A program made the translations under genes and the position numbers. Under the pieces are notes generated by a model. The model did not search any database. It was not told the origin of the DNA and worked only from the letters and a program-made list of their open reading frames with translations. DNA of 64,000 nucleotides from positions 1 through 64,000 of the forward strand of contig JAURVB010006616.1 of assembly GCA_033002965.1 (NCBI GenBank), written 5' to 3'. Shown piece by piece: positions 23,921-33,638 of the stretch. Each line of letters begins with the position of its first letter. Within the stretch, counting starts at the first letter, position 1. The stretch comes from Piper betle. Its lineage: Eukaryota > Streptophyta > Magnoliopsida > Piperales > Piperaceae.

Positions 23921-26831
23921 TGTAAAACCCACGATTCGAGTTAGGGTTTTATATTCAGAACCGGTCGGGTCGACCGTTATTTTTTCGAGTTGAGTCAGTT
24001 TCAGGACACGTGTACCGAGCCGATGCCAATCGCGTGTATGAGCTATGAGGGTCATGCGTACCCAAGTATATGATGATAACGTCATGAACACAGCAGAATA
24101 GAATGAGTTATCAGATATATGAGAGTATGCCAGTGATTTTTTATTTTTTATATATAGTGGATCGTAGAATTAGTTTTAGGCCGTTTACCGCGTTAGGGAG
24201 CGTTACGGGCATTTTGGGTGGGTTGATAGTTTTAGAGCATATCATTATGATTTTTTGATGTTGTTTGATTTTACGGGATTTTTCCCGATTTTTATGAATT
24301 TTTTTAGGATTTAATACGACCTAGTTATTATACTTAACTCGAGCCGGAGACGAGTCAAGTCTTAATTACAAGTTTGCCACCCAACCATCTCTTCTCCACC
24401 CCCGACCTAGTTATTATACCCTGACTCGACCTCTCCTGTCCCTGCACGCCACAGCCGCCACGGCCGACGCCGCCTGACCGTCGATCGACGCTGCCCAGCC
24501 CAGCCACGGCGTCGCCCTGCCACCCCGACCAGGCCCGGCCACGAACTGGCCGCTCCGACACGAGGAATCACTGCGGTGATGCAGCGCTTGTGTCGCCAAT
24601 CGCGCCGCCGCCGACCGTCGCCACCACGATCAAGTGGTCAGCTCGACGTCCTCGACCCCTCAGCCGCCTTTCCCGACCGGAGCGGAGGCCATCGCCGGCC
24701 TAGCCGGCCGGATCTAGCGACCCATCGCCGCCGGCCCTGTTTTACCCATTTTCTCGCGAGCCACCACCTCTGTTGGCCGCGTCGACCTCGTAGATGAGTC
24801 GGGGTCGCCAAGCCGGTTCTGAGGGTACCCAACACGACCCCTTTCCGGACAGTAGATGCCGCCGGCGATTGTCGCCGGAAAACCACCGAAAGCCGCCGGA
24901 AAACCGCCAATAGCTACCGGAAAACCGGGAATTTCTGGAATTGGCCGGAATTCACCGGATCTTCCGCGGGGCTTACCCAGTCGAGCCCGATCGAACGTCG
25001 GACGCCGAGGAGCGCCGAATTCGAGCTCCGAGACACGCGACGGAACCTTAGCCGTCGCCAATTGCCAACGATGAGAGGTATAATTACCTCCGATTTGATT
25101 ATTTAAATTGATGATTGTTAGCATAACATAATAGGATTGAGTGATTCCCATGATAGAAGTCTGAGCATGAAAGAAGTAATGATATGTATGATATGATTGG
25201 TAATGAGTAAATATGAAGTGATCTGATGATGTAAAGTAAATTTGAGCATGTTAATCGGGTATGATGTAACTTAAGAAAAACACAGTAAAATTGGTATGAA
25301 TAACATTAGTTAGAATTATTTTCATATTTATGATCATTTGATTGTTGATTGACGGTCATTGTGTGTGATTCATCATTTAGTTAGCGGGCATTAGTATTTA
25401 GTTTTGATGTGTAGGTACGGAGTAGGAGCTTGCCGCCTAGGTGCGATGACACGCTTGGAGCTTCTACTAGGTCCGTTTAGGACTCGTCTGTTTTAATCTT
25501 TTCTATTGTATGTTTGATTTATTGTCTGCAGGACGGGTTAAGTGGCGTTTTATCGGAACCCACTTAACTCGGGCCATTTAATCAAACATTTTCCGGATTA
25601 ATAACCCCTCGAGGATGAGATCCCTCGAGGTTGATTTCGAAAACAAGATCCACCAAAAGTTTCCTTCGGGCCTATTATGTAACTCCCTACCCAGGCCTAT
25701 ATATATATAGTTTTCGTGTTTCTGTGAGACGACAGATGGAGAAATCGACTGCACGTACCATGCAGAGGATGCCGTGACAGTCAAAGCGGGCTCTGGATTA
25801 GTGCCAGTGGACTGTTTCATTCCCGAGGGATCCTGATAACTCCGTGTTTGAGTTCCTCACACCCGGAGAACGTGGAGGTTTACGGGTACTGTTTAGTACA
25901 GTGCATGTCCGGACTTGTGGTTCAAAGGGTACTAAAGGCGACTGCCTGAGAGTACTCGGCCTTCGTGCTCAAGGCCAGGAGAAATATGGAGGTAAGGAGA
26001 GGGCTTAGGATAAAGTTTCACGAGAAGCACTGAAAAAGAAGTGCCGAGAGCGGCATAGTACCAGCAGCAGTAAGTTCGGGATGCTACCGGGTCTGGAGCC
26101 CAGTGGCTCCTCAGTAGTGCCCTTCAGAGTGTTCACGTGGAGTATATGCTGTTTTCTTTCATATGAGAGTTTGCTCTCATAGTCAGTTTGTTATAGTTAT
26201 TTTATTTTCCAGACTAGTAACACTTGTTACTGACGTATTTTTATACTATATGTAGGTAATAATCACGAGTTGGAGGAGTCAGCTTGGACGGAGGAGCAAT
26301 GAGGTCTTGTACACACACACATGTTAGATTTCTAAATGTTTAATATTTGTGTTATTATGTTATTATATTGGGAATGGCATGATTCAAATGCATGAGACAT
26401 GATAGAATGTGAAATGATCAGAGTAGCGCAGCAAAAGTGTGATGGGTTAGTACCCAAAGTTCAGAGAATGATGAATATAATAGATTAGATGTATGTGTAA
26501 ATGCTATTGTTGCTATACGTATATATGTTTGGAATATATGATTTTGATAGGGTGGCCCCTAATTGCATTTTTAGGGGAAATTCTGTCCCTTTCATTTTAG
26601 AATTTTTACTAATTTTGATTGTAATTGTGTTGGTGTGAAATTTAGGTTGCATGTCATCCATGTAGTATCATGTTAGGGTTTTATGAATTTATCCATGCAT
26701 GATAAGTCATATCTACATCTTAAGACGCCGAGATTGGATCCATATGAGTTAGGTTCGGGTTAGCCGACCTAACCGGGGCTGGTAACATGCCGGTTCGGTT
26801 CACGAGTGTGAACCGGATTTGGGGTGTTACA
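23921..26831 (+). repeat. 5' LTR (copy C)
   Basis: TG...CA ends. The GC island spans about 24370-25078, the TTAAGTGG stem-loop about 25535-25570, the CCTCGAGG stem-loop about 25605-25630 and TATA about 25699-25709. Around 24400-24470 it differs from copy D by a local rearrangement: a repeated 'CCTAGTTATTATAC' phrase replaces part of the island. Confidence 0.9.
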
Positions 26832-26835
26832 ACAT

Positions 26836-26848
26836 TGGTATCAGAGCC
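26836..26848 (+). promoter_or_regulatory. Primer-binding site (initiator tRNA-Met)
   Basis: TGGTATCAGAGCC lies four bases after the 5' LTR end, the standard plant LTR retrotransposon PBS. Confidence 0.9.
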
Positions 26849-29800
26849 ACTCTCGGCCGATTAAGATGTATGATACTTTATAGGTGATGTGTGTGCAAAG
26901 ACTACTCCGAGTCCAGCTGGCAGGTATGTTTTCGTATATTTTCTTTACATGCAGATTTTCTTCACAAGTTGTTTGGATAACAGTGTATTTAGGACTGGAT
27001 CAGAATTATGTGGAACTGACCTTAGTTGAGTTGACAGGTCATTTCTATGGGATGATATCAGACTGTTGGTAAGTTAGATGTGAGCAAGGTATGTGTAGTG
27101 CTAGTAGGGGTAGAATGGGTATAAGTTCCCATCTTATACCAGATTTGGATGTCAATAGCCGTCAGCAGGAATCTGACAGGCTTGTCATGATGGGCTTAGA
27201 GACCCACTAGTTCTGTCCATCGCACAAGAGATTTGGATGAATTGGATGTTGACCAGGTGTCCGTCCTTTGTATGTCACCACATTAGTCCTATTTCCAGGG
27301 AACGTGGTGTGCATAATGGGAAGGAGCTTGAAGTGGGTAGATAACTTGAGAGGGACAACTTTTAGAAAATAGTAGTGAATGAGGATGAGTAGTGAGACGT
27401 AAGCTTGGACACAACAAGGAAAAGACCAGGACCACCAGTGCCTACGAGATCAGACATTGGACGAGATTCTACCAAAGATAAGGCACCAGATCAGTGATTG
27501 CCGTTTGTGGGCTAGTCGGCAGTGATAGAAGCAGCCACTCTAAATTTCAGGAGATCAGAGTGGGGTTTAGCATAGGTTGACCATCATATGTGTCAGCATC
27601 ATGATCCAAACCCCTCTGGATCAGACACGCATGATTGGACAACCTGAACCGAGTTAATAGCAGCCAGGATATGGCAGAGATAGTAGTAGATTTACGATGC
27701 ATATGAGTAGGATTAGATATTTCTGCATCTAGGTAGTGCACAACCGCCGACCGAGTGCACAACCACCGACCGAATGCACAACCACCGACCGAGTGCACAA
27801 CCACCGACCGAGGTGCACAACCGCCGACCGAGTTGCACAACCGCCGACCGAGTTGCACAACCACCGCCCGAGGCGCACCACCGCCGTTCGAGATTCACTA
27901 CCACTGACCGCAGACGCACTACCGCCGTCCGTGTATTGCTCATCCACCGACCGAGTAGATTAGTTAAGGTTTAGTAGGACTAGAGTTGAGGAACAAGGAA
28001 TAGTTACAGTGAAGTCAGCAGAATAGAAAAGAGTTAAGGAAAACGGAGGTTATTTGGATGAGATGGCATAGGATCCCACTTCACAGTTCTCTTGCAATCA
28101 TTGTCTTGACCTAACACCATTGGGTCAGATGAATATTGCAAGATGTCCCCATCAGACACTGTTAGTTACAGTCTCATAGGGATGCGTATGGACAGAGTCA
28201 GGGAACATGACAGAGTGACCTCTAGATGGGACGGTCACAACGATCAGATTGTGTAGACTGCATGATCCATGGGTCACAACCAGCATACATAGATCAGATG
28301 GTTAGTAGATGATCATACGCGTAGTTTAACCCATTTAGCGATTGGCCAGCCAGCGATAGGAGGTTGACTTAGTATGGGGCATAGATAGAGGGTTCAGCGA
28401 GAGTGTCTTTCAGAGAGATATTGATTTCCGTGTGTTTCGCCAGCACGATTAGGTTCTCACCTTGAACCATAGGATTGAGCCTTGCCCGAGTATAGAGGTA
28501 CCTTCATGGTACTGATTAGGTTTTACAGTACAGGTAGATGTTTGCAGATCGATCTTCCAATGAGGATTTCACCCCAACATGAGAGTGGACCAGATGGAGT
28601 ATATCAGTGTATGCTCATCTTCATTGATAGCTTTGCTTGAGAGTCTACCACAGCAGTAGTAGTCATGTGAGTCAAGATTAGTGCTACAAATCGGTACGGG
28701 ACGGCAGGTCACACACCACTAAAGAGCGGACGAGACATGTGTCGAACCTCATTATGAGTCCCCGTAGACTTGAGGGGAGACAGTGGTTCTTTGGGTCATT
28801 TGAACCCCGCCCGTTTAGAAGTGCGTGACTAGTACAGTGTCGAGAAACATGTGCCTACTGTTAGCTGATTGAACTAGAGCCACTTAGGAGCCGTTTCTGA
28901 GATTTGTCATTGATTGACTGTTTCACAGACTGATCACCTGTGGCATAGTAAATCATGGTAATCTTAGAGACAAGTCCATAGACCTACCAATATTTTGGCC
29001 ACCCAATATGTTACATAGAGATTTTATCTCCCTTACTATTTGCATGAGACCTTAACCTTACCATAGATAAGAGTTGCGCAGTAGAAGCGTGTGGGCCTAT
29101 AACCCACAGGTCCCAGGATTCCCTGTTTACCTTGCATCAGATACCACATGTGAGGATGAGATGCCCCCTATTGAGAGCTCTTGAGTAGTGAGACTAGATT
29201 TCCACGAGATTCAGCCTCCCTTCTTATAACCCAGAGATATCAGACAGAGTGGAGTTTTCACTTGAGAATTTCCACTCACCCTTTTGTATCAGTTTTACTA
29301 TCAGTTTACCCAGATGATTGAGATGAGTATACATTGATCAGAGCACGTCCCACAGACCAGATGCAGATGCTACAGCCCTATACAGAGTATGTTATCATAC
29401 TCCTTGAGACACGCTGTGCATGTACAGGTGTTCTCGCGACCATCCCGTCACAGAGTTGTACTTAGTGGTTGTATAGATAGCCACCGGAGCCATAGTATAC
29501 ATTAGAGTCATAGCAGCTATCCTTGTTCTCTTATAGAACAGAGTGAGATACATGACTCAGGACCGAGTCAACTAGAACCAAGTGAGCGGTCCAGTTCCTT
29601 GTATAGGGACACCTGAGAGTTATATCTAGACTGGCGACAGTGAGCCGTGCAGCTCATTAGGGTATCCACCGTACTTAGTAGGAGACTCATAGCATGGCCT
29701 TGAGGTGACTGTAGGACCTAGAGTAGAGTTCCTGCGAGTACATGTAGGTGACTGTTCACAGATGAGGATTAGAGGGACATGGGTAGATGCTAGCAGGTAG

Positions 29801-30171
29801 GTCTTACCCTCGACGTAGTTTTCCCAGGCATAGCCCAGATTAGAACCTTGCGATACTCTGGAGTATTTGCTTGACCAACCCAGTAGGCCCTTAGGGGTGA
29901 TCTAGGTTTTTCCGCCGAGTTAGTAGTAGGGATCAGAACAGAAGAGCATGATGATGGTAATGTCAGAACAGACACAGGAAGTATAGAATCCAGAATGTTT
30001 GAGATGGTCAGACATCACTAGCATGACTCGCCACGTCGGCACCACTACAGTCAGTGAGGATGTATAAGATTGTTGAACCAGTAGAGGATACGACTGATAT
30101 GTATCCCAGCTTCCAGGAACTAGTTTCAGCAGAACCTCCTTGAGTTAAAATTTCGAGGACGAAATTTTTAT
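26849..30171 (+). other. Conserved non-coding interior of the LARD-like element
   Basis: About 3.3 kb between PBS and PPT. No gag, protease, RT, RNase H or integrase motifs were found on either strand; the only ORFs over 70 codons overlap the minisatellite or are unconvincing. Blocks shared in order with the minus-strand element (6671-10333) show this is a maintained non-coding interior, not random decay of a recent gag-pol. Confidence 0.8.
27736..27955 (+). repeat. 19-20-bp minisatellite (GCACAACCGCCGACCGAGT)
   Basis: About a dozen units of GCACAACC(G/A)CCGACCGAGT, with some 20-bp units carrying an extra G or T. The sequence degenerates towards the right end. The array produces several overlapping spurious ORFs on both strands. 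A diverged homologous array lies at 9111-9356. Confidence 0.9.
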
Positions 30172-30184
30172 AAGGAGGGAAGGT
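30172..30184 (+). promoter_or_regulatory. Polypurine tract
   Basis: AAGGAGGGAAGGT abuts the 3' LTR start (TGTAAAACCC at 30185) and follows AATTTCGAGGACGAAATT. Confidence 0.85.
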
Positions 30185-30597
30185 TGTAAAACCCACGATT
30201 CGAGTTAGGGTTTTATATTCAGAACCGGTCGGGTCGACCGTTATTTTTTCGAGTTGAGTCAGTTTCAGGACACGTGTACCGAGCCGATGCCAGTCGCGTG
30301 TATGAGCTATGAGGGTCATGCGTACCCAAGTATATGATGATAACGTCATGAACACAGCAGAACAGAATGAGTTATCAGATATATGAGAGTATGCCAGTCA
30401 TTTTTTTTATTTTTATATATAGTGGATCGTAGAATTAGTTTTAGGCCGTTTACCGCGTTAGGACGCGTTACGGGCATTTTGGGTGGGTTGATAGTTCATA
30501 GAGCATATCATTATAATGTTGTGGTGTTGTTTGATTTTACGGGATTTTTCCCAATTTTTATGAATTTTTTAGGATTTAATACGACTTAGTTATTATA

Positions 30598-30626
30598 CTT
30601 GACTCGAGCCGGAGACGAGTCAAGTA
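30598..30626. promoter_or_regulatory. Palindromic TTGACTCG-N9-CGAGTCAA module (best copy)
   Basis: ACTTGACTCG, nine bases, then CGAGTCAAGT: a perfect 10-bp inverted repeat. TTGACT is a W-box-type core (WRKY family sites), so each module offers two opposed sites; TGACTC also resembles bZIP half-sites. Related copies lie at 12535-12563, 15779-15806, 24333-24361, 45930-45958, 33199-33225 (reverse), 49938-49965, 57634-57660 and throughout 39060-40700. Any protein binding is inference. Confidence 0.6.
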
Positions 30627-31133
30627 ATATTTACGAAGTTTGCCACCCAACCATCTCTTCTCCACCCCTGACCTTTCCTCCCCCACGCCCAAACCCTAGC
30701 CGCCGCGCCGCCCCTGTTCGCGCGCCACCGCCGCCACGGCCGACGCCGCCTGGCCGTCGATCGACGCCGCCCAGCCCGGCCACGGCGTCGCCCTGCCGCC
30801 CCGACCAGGCCCGGCCACGAGCTGGCCGCCGCGACGCGAGGAACCACCGCGGTGACGCAGCGCTTGCATCGCCGATCGTGCCGCCGCCGACCATCGCCAC
30901 CACGATCAAGTGGTCGGCTCGACGTCCTCGACCCCTCAGCCGCCTTTCCCGACCGGAGCGGAGGCCATCGCCGGCCTAGCCGGCCGGATCTAGCGACCCA
31001 TCGCCGCCGGCCCTGTTTTAGCCGTTTTCTGGCGAGCCACCACCTCCGTTGGCCGCGTTGACCTCGTAGATGAGTCGGGGTCGCCGAGCCGGTTCCGAGG
31101 GTACCCAACACGACCCCTTTCCGGACCAGTAGA

Positions 31134-31215
31134 CGCCGCCGGCGATTGTCGCCGGAAAACCACCGGAAGCCGCCGGAAAACCGCCAGTAGCTGCCGGAAA
31201 ACCGCCGGAAAATCG
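31134..31215 (+). repeat. GCCGGAAAACC short tandem repeats in the LTR GC island
   Basis: Imperfect units of (GCC)GCCGGAAAACC recur about five times. The same array is in copies A, B, C, E and, reversed, F. It explains some of the arginine/proline-rich ORFs there. Confidence 0.75.
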
Positions 31216-33638
31216 GAATTTCTGGAATTCGCCGGAATTCACCGGATCTTCCGCGGGACTCACCCAGTGGAGCCCGATCGAACGTCGGACGCCGAGGAGC
31301 GCCGAATTCGAGCTCCGAGACACGCGACGGAACCTTAGCCGTCGCCGATTGCCGACGATGTGAGGTATAATTACCTCCAATTTGATTTATTTAAAATTGA
31401 TGTATTGTTAGCATAGCATGCTAGGATTGATTGATTCATCATGATAGAATGTGTGAGCATGAATGAAGTAATGATATGATATGATATGATTGAGTAATGA
31501 GTAAATATTAAGTGATCCAATGATGTAAGAGTAAATTTGAGCATGTTAATCGAGTATGATGTAACTTAAGAAAAACATAGTAAAATTGGTATGAATAGCA
31601 TGAGTTAAAATTATTTTCATATTTATGATTATTTGATTGTTGATGTGACGTGTCTGATTGTGTTGAGTTTGATGCATCATTTAGTTAGCGGGCGTTAGTA
31701 TTTAGTTTTGATGTGTAGGTACGGAGTAGGAGCTCGCCGCCTAGGCGCGATGACACGCTTGGAGCTTCTACCAGGTCCGTTTAGGACTCGTCTCGTTTTA
31801 ATCTTTTCTATTGTATGTTTGATTTATTATCTGCAGGACGGGTTAAGTGGCGTTTTATCGGATCCCACTTAACTCGGGCCATTTAATCGAACATTTTCCG
31901 GATTAATAACCCCTCGAGGATGAGATCCCTCGAGGTTGATTTCGAAAACAAGATCCACCAAAAGTTGCCTTCGGGCCTATTATGTAACTCCCTACCCAAG
32001 CCTATATATATATATATGTTTTCGTGTTTCTGTGAGACGAGAGATGGAGAAATCGACTGCACGTACCATGCAGAGGATGCCGTGACAGTCAAAGCGGGCT
32101 CTGGATTAGTGCCAGCGGACTGTTCCATTCCCGAGGGATCCTGATAACTCCGCGTTTGAGTTCCTCACACCCGGAGAACGTGGAGGTTTACGGGTACTGT
32201 TTAGTACAGCGCATGTCCGGACTTGTGGTTCAAAGGGTACTAAAGGCGACTGCCTGAGAGTACTCGGCCTTCGTGCTCAAGGCCAGGAGAAATATGGAGG
32301 TAAGGAGAGGGCTTAGGATAAAGTTTCACGAGAAGTACTGAAAAAGAAGTGCCGAGAGCGGCATAGTACCAGCAGCAGTAAGTTCGGGATGCTACCGGGT
32401 CTGCAGCCCAGTTGCTCCTCAATAGTGCCCTTCAGAGTCTTCACGTGGAGTATATGCTGTTTTCTTTCATATGAGAGTTTGCTCTCATAGCCAGTTTGTT
32501 ATAGTTATTTTATTTTCCGGACCAGTAACACTTGTTACTGACGTGTTTTTATACTATATGTAGGTAGTAATCATGAGTTGGAGGAGCCAGCTTGGACGGA
32601 GGAGCAATGATGTCTTGTACACACACACATGTTAGATTTCTGAATTTTTAATTTTGTGTTATTATGTTATTATATTGTGAATGACATGATTCAAATGCAG
32701 GAGACATGATACGAATGTGAAATGATCAGAGTAGCGCAGCAAAAGTGTGATGGGTTAGTACCCAAAGTTCAAAGAATGATGAATATAATAGATTAGAAGT
32801 ATGTGTGAATGCTATTGTTGCTATACGTATATATGTTTGGAATATACGATTTTGACAGGGTGGCCCCTAATTGCATTTTTAGGGGAAATTCTGTCCCTTT
32901 CATTTTAGAATTTTTACTAATTTTGATTGTAATTGTGTTGGTGTGAAATTTAGGTTGCATGTCATCCATGTAGTATCATGTTAGGGTTTTATGAATTTAT
33001 CCATGCATGATAAGTCATATCTACATCTTAAGACGCCGAGATTGGATCCGTATGAGTTAGGTTCGGGTTAGCCGACCTAACCGGGGCTCGTAACATGTCG
33101 GTTCGGTTTACGAGTGTAAACCGGATTTGGGGTGTTACGGCAAGGGTTTGGGTGAAGAAGGGTCGGGAAAGATGAAGGGACGTGCGATGGCATTTTTGTA
33201 AATTAAACTTGACTCGACTCTAACTCGAGTCAATAATAATAACTATCTCCTAATAAATCCTAAAAAAAATCCAAAAAAAATTGGGAAAAATCCCGTAAAA
33301 TCAAACAAACACAACAACATCCAAATGATATGTTCTATAACTAATAGCCCACTCGAATATAATCCAAAGAGTCCTAATGCGTTATTCGGCCTAAAACTAT
33401 TCTACGATCAAATAAAAATAACAATCAATACTGTATACCTCCATATACTTGATAACCCATTTCTCATCATCTTTCAGGCATTATCATCGTACACTTGAGC
33501 ATACATGACTCTCATCGCTCATAACTCACAGCTAGCCTCAACTCAGCTCGCGGTCCATGAAGCTGACTCGACTCGAACCGACGGTTGAACCGACTGTTTC
33601 ACTCCCGTAAAACTCTGGCTCGAGTCATGGGTTTTACA

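Larger units (their letters stand above)
23921..33139 (+). mobile_element. Complete LARD-like LTR retrotransposon
   Basis: The 5' LTR is 23921-26831, the interior 26832-30184 and the 3' LTR 30185-33139, with TSD GCAAG at 23916-23920 and 33140-33144. The PBS is TGGTATCAGAGCC, and the PPT is AAGGAGGGAAGGT preceded by AATTTCGAGGACGAAATT, a motif typical of Tekay/Del gypsy elements. The interior lacks gag-pol. LTR lengths (2911 and 2955 bp) and sampled identity suggest a fairly recent insertion, younger than the LTR it interrupts. The last base of the 3' LTR is G where other copies have A. It must be moved by enzymes supplied in trans, if at all. Confidence 0.92.
30185..33139 (+). repeat. 3' LTR (copy D)
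   Basis: The best-preserved family member: palindromic module 30598-30626, GC island about 30640-31368, intron-like GT...AG interval 31365-31718, TTAAGTGG stem-loop about 31842-31880, CCTCGAGG stem-loop about 31911-31936, TATA about 32003-32017, and U5 ending TTACG. Confidence 0.9.
21548..33638 (-). mobile_element. Solo LTR F, split by a younger LARD-like element
   Basis: The two parts are 21548-23920 and 33145-33638, about 2.87 kb in all, flanked by CATAC at 21543-21547 and 33639-33643. On the reverse strand it starts TGTAAAACCC (33638) and ends GGGGTGTTACA (21548). TATA (about 22613-22625), the TTAAGTGG and CCTCGAGG stem-loops (about 22680-22800) and a GC island (about 23270-23920 plus 33145-33190) are present. 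A plus-strand element of the same family inserted into the GC island at GCAAG, so the family has landed in its own LTR. Confidence 0.9.

Noticed and set aside
26836..26848. tRNA gene at TGGTATCAGAGCC
   Set aside because: Only the 3'-complementary primer site is present next to the LTR; there is no cloverleaf.
27736..27955. CRISPR-like array
   Set aside because: Units are contiguous with no spacers and the context is a plant retrotransposon.
27547..27974. Several ORFs with repeated CTTAVVQLG or HNRRPS-like wording
   Set aside because: Translations of the 19-20-bp minisatellite in different frames.
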